From Sphingomonas sp. ERG5 (GTDB lineage Bacteria > Pseudomonadota > Alphaproteobacteria > Sphingomonadales > Sphingomonadaceae), in the NCBI RefSeq assembly GCF_000803065.1, contig NZ_JSXI01000082.1, positions 1-42,274 of the forward strand: 42,274 bases of DNA, read 5' to 3'. Of the stretch, positions 15,575 through 23,768 are shown in pieces. The translations under genes and the position numbers were made by a program. The notes beneath the pieces are model-generated. The model was given only the letters and a program-made list of their open reading frames with translations, made no database searches and was not told the origin of the DNA. Numbering within the stretch: position 1 is the stretch's first letter; every line of letters begins with the position of its first letter.

Positions 15575-15832
15575 CTATTCGCTGCCATCCGAGGATCGAC
15601 GGAGCCAGTTCACGATAAACCGAACGGTGATGAACAGCGCGGCGGCAGTTATAATTGTAGGCGCTAAAACAAAGAGCAGAAATCCCTTCTTGCATGCTGT
15701 GTCCGGTGTGCAGTCGCCGAGTGCGTCAGCGATCATCAGGCAAAAGAATAGCGGTGCAGCGATAATTGTCGCCGTCGCACAGCCCCATTTGCTTCCGGCG
15801 GTCGTACCACCATTATATTCCCCATCGCTCAT
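15575..15832 (-). CDS. Small hypothetical membrane protein
   Basis: An 85-residue protein from the ATG at 15830-15832 (an upstream GTG at 15913 would extend it by 27 residues; neither start has a convincing ribosome-binding site). Two hydrophobic segments, ATIIAAPLFFCLMIADAL and FLLFVLAPTIITAAALFITV, flank a short loop with three Cys-type residues (GDCTPDTACKK). The C-terminus is basic and then acidic. The base composition is clearly lower in GC than the surrounding genome. No family is recognised; it sits next to the RAYT remnant in the accessory-looking patch. Confidence 0.55.
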   Translation of the reverse strand: MSDGEYNGGTTAGSKWGCATATIIAAPLFFCLMIADALGDCTPDTACKKGFLLFVLAPTIITAAALFITVRFIVNWLRRSSDGSE

Positions 15833-16025
15833 CCATCGAAGGTGAACGATCGGCGGTTCCCAGACAAGCTGAGCGCATTCGGCAATGCCTACGACTCGAT
15901 CGTTAGCGGCCACTCATCGGGTGAATCACAGACGTATATAGGCCGCTTCGAGGGGGTGGTTGGAGATCGAACGGCGCGTCAAGCGCATCGTTCGTGGAGA
16001 GATCCTTACGCAAGCCGCGCCTTTG

Positions 16026-16045
16026 GGCCTCTCCGGGGAGAGGCC
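16026..16045. terminator. Perfect 20-bp palindrome downstream of the methyltransferase pair
   Basis: GGCCTCTCC and GGAGAGGCC arms close over two bases. A second smaller hairpin (CTCCT/AGGAG) follows at about 16050-16067. Both lie 3' of the minus-strand gene that stops at 16131. There is no U-tract, so terminator function is tentative. Confidence 0.35.
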
Positions 16046-16130
16046 TGTGCTCCTCTGGAAAAGGAGGCGCCGGGAATCATGGCTTTTGATCCTCGTACAG
16101 GCCCCTTCAACCGACAGCGTCCAGGTTGTG

Positions 16131-16937
16131 TCAGCCCGGCTTGCGGAACTTGTAGATGAACTGGTCGGTCTTGCCGCGTACCGCCTTGTCGAACACCGCC
16201 AGCGTGTGATTGTCGGCCTTGTTGGCGAGGAGTGCGCTTTCGCCGACGAATTCGAATCCGGCCGCGACCACCTGAGCCTTGACCGTCGCCGGGTCGATGC
16301 GGTGCAGCGTGTCGGTATCGCGCATCGCCGATCCCGCAGCGGCGGCATGGTCGATGATCAGCAGCGTCCCGCCGGGCTTGAGCGCGGCAAAGGCCAGTTT
16401 GTTGAATACCGACGGATCGAGCGAGCCCATGAACTTGTCGGGATAATCATGATAATTCTGCGCGGTGAAGACCAGGTCGACCGGTTCGGCTGCGGTCAGC
16501 GTCGTCGCCGGCTGAGTCGAAGCGCTGACATTGGCGAAGTCGGGCGTCGTGCCAAGCTTCTGGTAATCGGCCACGTTGGTCCGTGCCTCGGCGGCATAGG
16601 GTTGAGGCCAGATGCCATAGACATGGCCCGACGGACCGACCGATTTGGCGAACAGCTTCGTCCAGTATCCGCCGCCGGGGATCAGGTCGATCACCTTGTC
16701 GCCGCTCTTCACCCCGGCAAAGGCGAGGATTTCCGGGCCATGCCGCGCCGCATCGGTCACGGCCATGTTGCCGCGTGCAGGGTCGGCGGCGGCGGCGGCG
16801 ATGTTGGCCGGGAGCGTGGTGGCCGGCACCGTGTCGTTTGCCGATGTAGCCGCCAAGTCATTGGCGGGCGAGGCGGCGGGGCCGCAACCGGCCAGCGCAC
16901 TGCCGGCGAGCAATGCGGTGAGGATCATCGTCTTCAT
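16131..16937 (-). CDS. Putative methyltransferase-fold lipoprotein (COG4798-like)
   Basis: A 268-residue protein. The N-terminus MKTMILTALLAGSALAGCG is a lipoprotein signal peptide with the lipobox LAGC (acylated C18), and the residue after the Cys is Gly, not Asp. The rest is a class I methyltransferase-like domain: motif I is KVIDLIPGGGYWTKLF (near 100), motif IV is DLVFTAQNYHDYPDKF, a post-motif is LKPGGTLLIIDH, and RIDPATVKAQVVAAGFEFVG follows. These features match predicted methyltransferases of the COG4798 type. SAM is not known to be available in the periplasm, so an enzymatic role there is puzzling. It is a paralogue of the gene just upstream (16966-17751), with about half of residues alike by eye. 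AAGGG precedes the ATG. Confidence 0.8.
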   Translation of the reverse strand: MKTMILTALLAGSALAGCGPAASPANDLAATSANDTVPATTLPANIAAAAADPARGNMAVTDAARHGPEILAFAGVKSGDKVIDLIPGGGYWTKLFAKSVGPSGHVYGIWPQPYAAEARTNVADYQKLGTTPDFANVSASTQPATTLTAAEPVDLVFTAQNYHDYPDKFMGSLDPSVFNKLAFAALKPGGTLLIIDHAAAAGSAMRDTDTLHRIDPATVKAQVVAAGFEFVGESALLANKADNHTLAVFDKAVRGKTDQFIYKFRKPG

Positions 16938-16965
16938 CGAAAGAGCCCTTTCTGTGACCGGCGGA

Positions 16966-17751
16966 TCAGCGCGGTTTGCGGAACTTGAAGACGAACTGGT
17001 CGGTCCTGCCGCGGATCGCCGGGTCGAAGACCTTCGCCTTGTGATCGTCGGCGGGGTTGGCGAGCACGTTGGAACTGCCCTCGAACTTGAAGCCCGCCGC
17101 CAGCACTTGTTGTTTGACCACCGCGGGATCGATGCGGTGCAACGTCTCGGTGCCGGTCATGCCGCTGCCTGCGGCATCGGCATGGTCGATCACGATATAG
17201 ACGCCACCGGGCTTGAGCGTTTTGAACACCGCGGCGTTGAACGCGTTCAGGCCCGTTTCGCCGACCCCCTTGTTGGGGATGTCATGGTAATTCTGCACGG
17301 TCCAGAACAGGTCGACCGGCTGGTCGACCGTCGGCAGTGCCGCGGTCTGCAACTCGGCGGTGACATTGGCGAGATTGCGCGCCTTGAGCTCGGGCAGGGG
17401 CTTCTCGGCATATTTCGCCGCCGCCGCCGGCCACAGCGCCAGGACATGGCCCTTGGGTCCGACCACGCCAGTGAAGATGCGCGTCCAATATCCCTGGCCG
17501 GGCAGGAAATCGATCACCCGGTCACCGGGCTTCACTCCGGAAAAGGCCAATACTTCGGCCGCCTTGCGCCGCGCATCATCGGTCGCCTGATCGGCGCGCG
17601 CGGGATCGGCCAGCGCTTTGGCGATTTGCGCTTCGGCGCCGGCCTTGCGTCCCTGCGCCGCCGCTTGTTTGGCATCGGCCGGCACGCTGCCGGTGGTGGC
17701 GATCAACAGGGCGGCCAGAGCCGCACCAGCAAGCTTCGCTGCCGTCATCAT
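16966..17751 (-). CDS. Exported methyltransferase-fold protein (COG4798-like)
   Basis: A 261-residue paralogue of the adjacent downstream gene. The N-terminus MMTAAKLAGAALAALLIATTGSVPADA is a Sec signal peptide with a probable cleavage after ADA. The body has motif I RVIDFLPGQGYWTRIF, motif IV DLFWTVQNYHDIP, LKPGGVYIVIDHADAAGSG, and the C-terminus GRTDQFVFKFRKP, which nearly matches that of its partner. The usual acidic residue after motif I that holds the SAM ribose is not evident (GHVLALWP). The start at 17751 is supported by CAGGAGAG directly upstream; the longer open frame to 17856 has no such site. The 28-bp gap to the second copy suggests one transcript. Confidence 0.82.
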   Translation of the reverse strand: MMTAAKLAGAALAALLIATTGSVPADAKQAAAQGRKAGAEAQIAKALADPARADQATDDARRKAAEVLAFSGVKPGDRVIDFLPGQGYWTRIFTGVVGPKGHVLALWPAAAAKYAEKPLPELKARNLANVTAELQTAALPTVDQPVDLFWTVQNYHDIPNKGVGETGLNAFNAAVFKTLKPGGVYIVIDHADAAGSGMTGTETLHRIDPAVVKQQVLAAGFKFEGSSNVLANPADDHKAKVFDPAIRGRTDQFVFKFRKPR

Positions 17752-17905
17752 CTCTCTCCTGTATCGGCCGCTGCGCTGCCGTCGATGGCAGTCCTGTACG
17801 GCATTCGTTACGGGGTGATGATAATCGCCTGCCTGCGCGCGTCCATCGGAAAGCATGAACGGTCACCGTCACGGCACGAACGTCCCGCGCGGGGGAAGGG
17901 GCGCG

Positions 17906-18265
17906 CTACTCCGCCTTCTGGCAGACGAATTCGATCAGGCGATCGTCCGGATCGCGCAAATAGCCGGCGTAATAATTCGGATGGATATGTGGTGCGAGCG
18001 CGGGCGCCCGATCGAGTCCATGGCCATATGCGCGCGCGACCTCATAAATGCTGTCGACCGTCGTGCGATCCGGCACGGCAAAGGCGAAGTGCACCGACCC
18101 CGATGGCTCGCCTTCGCCGACGAAAAAGTCGAGCGTCGTACCGTCGCCGAACCCTTTGACCGGCCCATCGACGCGCAGCGTGTAGCCAAGTGGCGCGAGC
18201 GCATCGGCGTAGAAGCGCAGGCATGCGTCGAGCTGGCTCGTCCGGAGTTCGATATGGTCGATCAT
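17906..18265 (-). CDS. VOC family (glyoxalase/dioxygenase-like) protein
   Basis: A 119-residue protein with the paired beta-alpha-beta-beta-beta units of the vicinal oxygen chelate fold. MIDHIELRTSQLDACLRFYADALAPLGY carries the first ligand (H4), VHFAFAVPDRTTVDSIYEVA the second (H about 59), and GYLRDPDDRLIEFV the third (E). Members bind a divalent metal and catalyse isomerisation, dioxygenation or thiol transfer, or sequester antibiotics. It starts 30 bp after the PLP-enzyme gene on the same strand, so the two are probably co-transcribed. The substrate is unknown. Confidence 0.88.
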   Translation of the reverse strand: MIDHIELRTSQLDACLRFYADALAPLGYTLRVDGPVKGFGDGTTLDFFVGEGEPSGSVHFAFAVPDRTTVDSIYEVARAYGHGLDRAPALAPHIHPNYYAGYLRDPDDRLIEFVCQKAE

Positions 18266-18295
18266 GATTGGTTCCTGCTGGGAGGAGGAGGTCGG

Positions 18296-19234
18296 TCAGG
18301 CGTGGTCGACATTGCCGCCGCACAGCGGCACCGCGACGCGCTGACCGCGCCAGCGCGTCGGATCGGCGATCAGCGCCGCGAGACCGGCGGCACCGGCGGG
18401 CTCGACGATCAGATCGAGATGCTCGCGCAGCAGGTCCATCGCCTGGCGGATCGCATCGTCATCGACAAAGACGATATCGTCGACCACTGCCCGGACGCAG
18501 TCGACCGCATAGGGGATAGGCACGCGAACCGCGATGCCGTCGGCGATGGTGTCGGCGCGGTGTGTGCCGGTCGAGACGCGACCCAGAACCGCGTCTGCCA
18601 TGGCCGGTGCTCCCGTCGCTGCCACTGCCACAACCCGGGTTTGCGGCGTGGCATGCTTGATCCATGTGCCGACGCCCGACGCCAGCGCGCCATTGCCCAG
18701 TGGGACGATGATCGCGTCGATCGGTCCGGCGTTACGTGTCACTTCCAGGGCCAGCGTGCCGGCACCTTCGGCGATCCAGCGATCGGCGCCGTCCTCGACG
18801 AGCAAGCGTCCTTCGCGCTGCGCGCAGGCTTGCGCGGCTTCCTTGGCGGCGTCGAAATCCTTTCCCGCCAGACGGACATCGGCGCCGAGCCGCCGCATCG
18901 CATCGATCTTCGTGGTGACGGCATTGATTGCGGCATAGACGGTCAGCGCCAGGTCATGGCGTCCCGCTGCCCAGGCGAGGCCCTGGCCGAAATTGCCTGC
19001 CGACCCGCAGACCAGGCCGCCGGCGGGTCGTGCCTCTTGCGCGAGGCGTGCGGCGAAATGGCTCGTGCCGCGCCCTTTGAAGGAGCGGATCGGGTTGGCC
19101 GTTTCGTCCTTCAGGATCAGCGTCGCGCCAAGCACGGCGTCGAGCGCGGGCGATCGGCGCAGCGGCGTCGACAGAAAGACGCGATCGATTGTGTCGAGTG
19201 CCGCGATGATGCCGGCGGAGGTGGGATGTTCCAT
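18296..19234 (-). CDS. PLP-dependent threonine dehydratase-like enzyme
   Basis: A 312-residue fold-type II PLP enzyme. The Schiff-base lysine is K53 in NPIRSFKGRGTSHF, the phosphate/substrate loop is GSAGNFGQGLAWAAG near 77-91, and the glycine-rich cofactor loop is VPLGNGALASGVGTW. It is shorter than biosynthetic IlvA and lacks an ACT-type C-terminus, so a catabolic threonine/serine dehydratase or related ammonia-lyase is likely. Start choice: ATG at 19232-19234; a TTG 17 codons upstream would run into the promoter region shared with the divergent AsnC/Lrp gene. The neighbouring regulator probably controls it in response to an amino acid. Confidence 0.87.
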   Translation of the reverse strand: MEHPTSAGIIAALDTIDRVFLSTPLRRSPALDAVLGATLILKDETANPIRSFKGRGTSHFAARLAQEARPAGGLVCGSAGNFGQGLAWAAGRHDLALTVYAAINAVTTKIDAMRRLGADVRLAGKDFDAAKEAAQACAQREGRLLVEDGADRWIAEGAGTLALEVTRNAGPIDAIIVPLGNGALASGVGTWIKHATPQTRVVAVAATGAPAMADAVLGRVSTGTHRADTIADGIAVRVPIPYAVDCVRAVVDDIVFVDDDAIRQAMDLLREHLDLIVEPAGAAGLAALIADPTRWRGQRVAVPLCGGNVDHA

Positions 19235-19281
19235 ACCCGGAGAATAGCGAAGCCCAATGCCGGAATTCGGCAAAGTTCGCG

Positions 19282-19291
19282 GCAAATTTGC
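19282..19291. promoter_or_regulatory. Candidate AsnC/Lrp operator between divergent genes
   Basis: The perfect palindrome GCAAATTTGC lies between the PLP-enzyme start (19234) and the regulator start (19327). A second imperfect inverted repeat, CGATAACG and CGTTATTCG, follows at about 19293-19310. Lrp/AsnC proteins bind palindromes with an AT-rich centre, usually near their own gene, so this is a reasonable autoregulatory and target site. Binding is inferred. Confidence 0.4.
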
Positions 19292-19326
19292 GCGATAACG
19301 GCGTTATTCGGTGCTAAACCGCCGTC

Positions 19327-19803
19327 ATGACGCGAATCTCATCGCTCGACCGGTTCGACCGCAAGCTTTTGTCGCTGGTTCAGCACGACGCCGATATGGC
19401 AACCGAGACTCTCGCCGAGCAGGTCGGCCTGTCCGCCTCGGCGGTGTTGCGCCGGCTCAAACGGCTCAAGGCGGATCGGGTGATCCTGGCCAATGTCGCG
19501 GTGATCGACCCGCTGCGGGTCGGCAAGCCGACCTTCTTCGTCGTGGCGCTGGAGATCGAACGCGAACGCCCCGAACTGATCGCCCGGCTGCGGCAATGGC
19601 TGAACGCCGACCCGCATGTCCAGGAAGTCTTCTATGTCACCGGCAGCGCCGACTTCATCCTGATCGTCGCCGCGCCCGATGTGGAATCCTATGACGCGCT
19701 GATGAGCCGGCTGATCGCCGAGAATCCCAATGTCCGCCGCTTCACCACCAATGTCGCGCTTGGTGTGGGGAAGCGGAGCCTGGCGATCCCGATCGAAGTC
19801 TAG
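19327..19803 (+). CDS. Lrp/AsnC family transcriptional regulator
   Basis: A 158-residue regulator. The N-terminal winged helix-turn-helix spans about residues 6-55 (LDRFDRKLLSLVQHDADMATETLAEQVGLSASAVLRRLKRL). A C-terminal RAM/ACT-like ligand-binding and oligomerisation domain follows, with FVVALEIERERPELI, VQEVFYVTGSADFILIVAAPDVESYDALM and a typical C-terminal strand TTNVALGVGKR. Such proteins form octamers that respond to amino acids. It is divergent from the PLP-dependent dehydratase-like gene 92 bp away, the usual arrangement of an AsnC-type regulator and its target. Confidence 0.93.
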   Translation: MTRISSLDRFDRKLLSLVQHDADMATETLAEQVGLSASAVLRRLKRLKADRVILANVAVIDPLRVGKPTFFVVALEIERERPELIARLRQWLNADPHVQEVFYVTGSADFILIVAAPDVESYDALMSRLIAENPNVRRFTTNVALGVGKRSLAIPIEV

Positions 19804-19812
19804 GGATATAAG

Positions 19813-20361
19813 ATGACTCACGTCTCGACCGATCCGCTCTTTGCCGCCGTGCTGATCAGTGACGGGCCGCATCCCGACATACCGCCCCAGCATCGCCTGT
19901 TCGCACCGCTGATCGGATCCTGGGATCTGCTGATCACCTGGCTCGACAGCGGCGGGGAGACGGTGCGGCAGGAACGTGGCGAATGGCATTTCTCCTGGGT
20001 CCTGGAGGGGCGTGCGATTCAGGATGTCTGGCTATGGCCGCCGCGCTCCGATCGCGTGACGCGACCCGGCGAGGGAGAATATGGCACGAGCCTCCGCTAT
20101 TTCGATGCGGCGCTTGGCGTGTGGCATTCGCTGTGGGTCGGCCCGATGCACAATTATGTTCGCCGCTTCACCGCGCGGCGCGTCGGCGACACGGTGGTGC
20201 TGGAGACGCTCGCCGGGGACCAGCCGGCGATGCGCTGGACCTTCGACGCGATCGAACGCGACGCCTTCACCTGGCGCAACGAGGTGCTGGATGACGCCGG
20301 TTGGCGCATCCAGCAGCATTTCGCCGCGCGCCGCACCGCGACCCACGACGATCCCGCCTGA
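19813..20361 (+). CDS. Hypothetical protein, DUF1579-like
   Basis: A 182-residue cytosolic protein rich in Trp and beta-strand. The phrases HRLFAPLIGSWDLLITWLD, GEWHFSWVLEGRAIQDVWLWP, GTSLRYFDAALGVWHSLWVGP and MRWTFDAIERDAFTWRNEVLDDAGWRIQQHF fit a lipocalin-like or DUF1579-type beta-barrel. It is 10 bp downstream of the AsnC/Lrp gene and so probably shares its transcript, with no strong ribosome-binding site (GGGATATAAG). No catalytic residues can be named. It is convergent with gyrB; only 9 bp separate the two stops. Confidence 0.7.
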   Translation: MTHVSTDPLFAAVLISDGPHPDIPPQHRLFAPLIGSWDLLITWLDSGGETVRQERGEWHFSWVLEGRAIQDVWLWPPRSDRVTRPGEGEYGTSLRYFDAALGVWHSLWVGPMHNYVRRFTARRVGDTVVLETLAGDQPAMRWTFDAIERDAFTWRNEVLDDAGWRIQQHFAARRTATHDDPA

Positions 20362-20370
20362 CCGAAAGAC

Positions 20371-22872
20371 TCAGACGTCGAGATTGGCGACGCTGAGCGC
20401 ATTCTCCTGGATGAATTCGCGGCGCGGTTCGACCACGTCACCCATCAACCGGGTGAAAATCTCGTCGGCGACATCGGCCTGGTCGACTTCGACACGAAGC
20501 ATCGAGCGGACTTGCGGATCGAGCGTGGTTTCCCACAGCTGATCGGCGTTCATCTCGCCCAAGCCCTTGTAGCGCTGGATCGACAGGCCCTTGCGCCCGG
20601 CGAGCAGGATCGCATCGAGCAACTGGCTCGGCCGTGCGACCATCGTCTCGCCCTTGCCCAGCGCGGCCGGCGGTGCGTCGTCATCCTCATCGGTTTCGCT
20701 CGCGGCCTCTGCTTCGGCTTGCGCGGCTGCGGCCTTGTTCGAGACGAGCTTGGCGGTCTGTTCATAGGATTCGGCTTGTTCGACCGCCAGCGCATGAAGC
20801 TTGCGCGCTTCGGCTGAACCGATGAACGCCGCCTCGATGATGTGATGGTCGGTCACGCCGCGCCAGATGCGCTCGAAATGAATGCCGCCATCGTCAGTCA
20901 GGCGCACTGACCAGCGTGCCTCGGGGTCGGCGGCGTTGAGCCCCGCCGTCACCACGGTCACGGTGGCGAGGCGGTCGTCGCGCGCGGCGTTCGGGTCGAA
21001 CGCGCCGCCCATCGCCAGCGCTTCGACCATCGTCGCGTCGTAACGCCGCGGCACATAGCGCATCAGCGTGCGCATGCGCCGCGCATGATCGACCAGGCTA
21101 CGCAGATCGGCGCCCGAGCGCGTGCCGCCGGCGGCGCCGTCGAGCATTGTCGCGGCAACGCCATTCTCGACCAGATATTCGTCGAGCGCGTTGTCGTCCT
21201 TGAGGTACACTTCGCTGCGCCCACGCGTCGCTTTGTAGAGCGGCGGCTGGGCGATGTAGAGGTACCCGCCGGTGATGATCTCCGGCATCTGGCGGTAGAA
21301 GAAGGTCAGCAGCAGCGTGCGGATATGCGCGCCGTCCACGTCCGCGTCGGTCATGATGACGATCTTGTGGTAGCGCAGCTTCTCGATCTTGAAATCGTCG
21401 CGGCCGATGCCAGTGCCCATCGCCTGGATCAAGGTGCCGATTTCGCGGCTTGACAGCATGCGGTCGAACCGCGCGCGCTCGACGTTGAGGATCTTGCCGC
21501 GAAGCGGCAGGATCGCCTGGAAATGCCGGTCGCGGCCCTGTTTCGCCGAGCCGCCGGCCGAGTCACCCTCGACCAGGAACAGTTCCGACTTGGCCGGATC
21601 ACGCTCCTGGCAATCGGCCAGCTTGCCGGGCAGCGACGCGATGTCCATCACGCCCTTGCGCCGGGTCAGCTCGCGCGCCTTCTTGGCGGCTTCGCGTGCC
21701 GCCGCGGCGTCGATGATCTTGGCGACGATGGCCTTGCCGTGCGCCGGATTCTCCTCGAGCCATTCGGCCAGCTTGTCGGCCATCAGGCTTTCGAGCGGCT
21801 GACGCACTTCGGACGAGACGAGCTTGTCCTTGGTCTGGCTGCTGAACTTCGGATCGGGCAGCTTGACCGAGACGATCGCGGTCAGGCCTTCGCGCATATC
21901 GTCGCCGGTCAGCGTGACCTTCTCCTTTTTCAGGAGACCCGATTTCTCGGCATAATTGTTCAGCGTGCGCGTCATCGCCGCGCGGAATGCGGCCATGTGC
22001 GTGCCGCCGTCGCGCTGCGGGATGTTGTTGGTGAAGGCGAGGACGTTCTCGTAATAGCTGTCGTTCCACTCCAGCGCGACGTCGATCGTGACATCGTCGC
22101 GGGTGCCGGAGATGGCGACCGGATCGGGCATCAGCGCGACCTTGTTGCGGTCGAGATATTTCACGAACGCGGCAATGCCGCCCTCATAATAGAGTTCAAC
22201 CGCCTTCAATTCCTCGTGCCGCGCGTCGTTGAGGAACAGGCGCACGCCCGAATTGAGGAAGGCCAGCTCGCGATAGCGATGCTCGAGCTTCTCGAAATCG
22301 AATTCGGTGATCTTGAAGGTGGCTGGCGAGGGGAAGAAGGTGACCTTGGTGCCCTTCTTGCCGTTGGCGGAGCCGACCACCTTCAGCGGCGCGACCGCAT
22401 CGCCAAAGGCGAAGCGCATATAATGCTCTTCATTGTCGCGCCAGATCGTCAGGTCGAGCCATTCGCTCAGCGCATTGACCACCGACACGCCGACGCCGTG
22501 CAGTCCGCCGGACACCTTATAGGCATTGTCGTCGGAGGTGTTCTCGAACTTACCGCCGGCATGGAGCTGAGTCATGATGACCTCGGCCGCCGACACGCCT
22601 TCTTCGCTATGGATGCCGGTCGGAATGCCGCGGCCATTATCCTCGACCGACACCGATCCGTCGGGGTTGAGCGTGATGTCGATCCGGTCGCAATGACCGG
22701 CCAATGCCTCGTCGATCGCATTGTCGCTGACCTCGAACACCATATGGTGGAGGCCGGAACCGTCATCGGTATCGCCGATATACATGCCGGGGCGTTTACG
22801 CACTGCGTCGAGGCCCTTCAGGACCTTGATCGAGTCAGCGCCATAGTCGTTCTTGTTGGGGTCTTCTGCCAT
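20371..22872 (-). CDS. gyrB: DNA gyrase subunit B
   Basis: An 833-residue type IIA topoisomerase subunit that supplies the ATPase for negative supercoiling. The GHKL ATPase domain begins at SIKVLKGLDAVRKRPGMYIGDT, with EVSDNAIDEALAG (catalytic E, N box) and DNGRGIPTGIH, and VSGGLHGVGVSVVNALS (ATP lid). The Toprim domain has FLVEGDSAGGSAKQGRDRHFQAILPLRGKILNVE (E and later DADVDG). A Glu/Asp-rich insert, AEAEAASETDEDDDAPP, lies near 735-755 before the C-terminal SIQRYKGLGEMN motif. The start is ATG at 22870-22872; an upstream TTG (22911) would reach into a repeat element and is unlikely. It is not adjacent to recF: two envelope genes lie between. Confidence 0.98.
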   Translation of the reverse strand: MAEDPNKNDYGADSIKVLKGLDAVRKRPGMYIGDTDDGSGLHHMVFEVSDNAIDEALAGHCDRIDITLNPDGSVSVEDNGRGIPTGIHSEEGVSAAEVIMTQLHAGGKFENTSDDNAYKVSGGLHGVGVSVVNALSEWLDLTIWRDNEEHYMRFAFGDAVAPLKVVGSANGKKGTKVTFFPSPATFKITEFDFEKLEHRYRELAFLNSGVRLFLNDARHEELKAVELYYEGGIAAFVKYLDRNKVALMPDPVAISGTRDDVTIDVALEWNDSYYENVLAFTNNIPQRDGGTHMAAFRAAMTRTLNNYAEKSGLLKKEKVTLTGDDMREGLTAIVSVKLPDPKFSSQTKDKLVSSEVRQPLESLMADKLAEWLEENPAHGKAIVAKIIDAAAAREAAKKARELTRRKGVMDIASLPGKLADCQERDPAKSELFLVEGDSAGGSAKQGRDRHFQAILPLRGKILNVERARFDRMLSSREIGTLIQAMGTGIGRDDFKIEKLRYHKIVIMTDADVDGAHIRTLLLTFFYRQMPEIITGGYLYIAQPPLYKATRGRSEVYLKDDNALDEYLVENGVAATMLDGAAGGTRSGADLRSLVDHARRMRTLMRYVPRRYDATMVEALAMGGAFDPNAARDDRLATVTVVTAGLNAADPEARWSVRLTDDGGIHFERIWRGVTDHHIIEAAFIGSAEARKLHALAVEQAESYEQTAKLVSNKAAAAQAEAEAASETDEDDDAPPAALGKGETMVARPSQLLDAILLAGRKGLSIQRYKGLGEMNADQLWETTLDPQVRSMLRVEVDQADVADEIFTRLMGDVVEPRREFIQENALSVANLDV

Positions 22873-22910
22873 ACCGAGTATATAGGGATTCACTCTCGGA
22901 AACGGAAGCA

Positions 22911-22996
22911 AAATGGCGGCCTGCGCCCGGCATCGCCGGGATGCGCGGGATCAGGCCGCCGAATGCGCTTTCGGCGCATTTTCAAACAGACTTCTA
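22911..22996. repeat. Family A palindromic intergenic element, short copy
   Basis: The core hairpin has arms GGCGGCCTG (22915-22923) and CAGGCCGCC (22952-22960), followed by a small hairpin AATGCGC/GCGCATT (22962-22980). It ends TTTTCAAACAGACTT at the TAG stop (22994-22996, minus strand) of the upstream coiled-coil gene. Its outer sequence matches the copies at 26408-26569 and 33698-33861; only the core differs. It separates that gene from gyrB. Confidence 0.8.
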
Positions 22997-23641
22997 TTCA
23001 GTCTTGGTCGTCACCGTTGTGGTGGTCTTCTCGGTCGCGCCCGCGCGCTTCACGACGTGGCGGACGGGCTTGCGTACGGTGACTTTCTTGCGTGCCACGG
23101 TCGTTGCCGCGGGGCTCTTGACCGTTTCGGTGGTGACCGTCGTGGTGGTCGGCGCGGGCGGCGCAGGCGCGATCACGATCGGGGTCGGCGCGGGCGCAGC
23201 GCGTGCGGCAGCGGCATCCGCTGCGGCGGCATTGGCGTCCTGTTGCGCGGCCTGGGCGCGGGCATTGGCGGCTGCGGCCTCCTGTTGTGCATCGGCCGCC
23301 GCGGCGCGTTCGGCATTCACCGTTTCGTTGCGGTTGCGCTCGGACAGCCCGATCGCCGTATCGGCAAGCTCGGAAGCGCGATTGGCCTCGGCGATCGCCT
23401 GATCCTTGCGCTTGGCGGCAAGGTCTTCCTCGGCGCTGCGCAGCGCGGCTTGCGCCTGAGCCTGAAGGCGGGGCACCTCGCCCGACGCGCCCAGCTTGTT
23501 CGCCGCATCGACTTTCGCCTTGGCTGCGGCGATCGCTTCATGAGCGCGATCGGTCTTGCCACGAGCAAAAGCAGGCGTGGCGGTTGAAAGTAGCAACACT
23601 GATATGCATAGTGCGCGTGTCATCATCGAATAGTTACGCAT
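22994..23641 (-). CDS. Periplasmic Ala-rich coiled-coil protein (DUF4398-like)
   Basis: A 215-residue protein beginning with a Sec signal (MRNYSMMTRALCISVLLLSTATPAFA; cleavage near 26). A long Ala/Glu/Lys/Arg coiled-coil occupies about 30-140, including DRAHEAIAAAKAKVDAANKLGA and LRSAEEDLAAKRKDQAIAEANRASELADTAIGLS, which resembles DUF4398 domains. A Pro/Thr-rich low-complexity stretch and a basic VARKKVTVRKPVRHVVKRAG segment follow, and the tail is Thr-rich. GGAGAAGAG precedes the ATG at 23639-23641. It follows an OmpA-family gene; DUF4398 and OmpA domains are often fused in other bacteria, so a joint peptidoglycan-linked structure is plausible. Function in vivo is not shown by sequence. Confidence 0.72.
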   Translation of the reverse strand: MRNYSMMTRALCISVLLLSTATPAFARGKTDRAHEAIAAAKAKVDAANKLGASGEVPRLQAQAQAALRSAEEDLAAKRKDQAIAEANRASELADTAIGLSERNRNETVNAERAAAADAQQEAAAANARAQAAQQDANAAAADAAAARAAPAPTPIVIAPAPPAPTTTTVTTETVKSPAATTVARKKVTVRKPVRHVVKRAGATEKTTTTVTTKTE

Positions 23642-23768
23642 AACTCTTCTCCAGAAATTCTCATGCGACGACGTAACGAACCCCGAAGTGCGGAAGTTCC
23701 GTGACTTGATTCGTTGCAATTCGCCGGGATACCGATCGATCAAAACGGATAACCGGTACTCGTTGATT

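Noticed and set aside
16131..17751. Toxin-antitoxin or phage-defence pair
   Set aside because: The two genes are paralogues with export signals and methyltransferase motifs; nothing suggests toxin or nuclease domains.
17855..19330. 491-codon open frame on the plus strand
   Set aside because: It is antisense to the VOC and PLP-enzyme genes, has Arg/Asp-rich composition without any domain pattern, and ends in the AsnC/Lrp start region.
22873..22911. 13-residue extension at the N-terminus of GyrB
   Set aside because: It needs a TTG start next to a repeat element; the ATG at 22872 gives the normal family N-terminus.
21523..23082. 519-codon open frame on the plus strand
   Set aside because: It runs antisense to gyrB, whose motifs are unmistakable. 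The long frame is a by-product of high GC and third-position bias.
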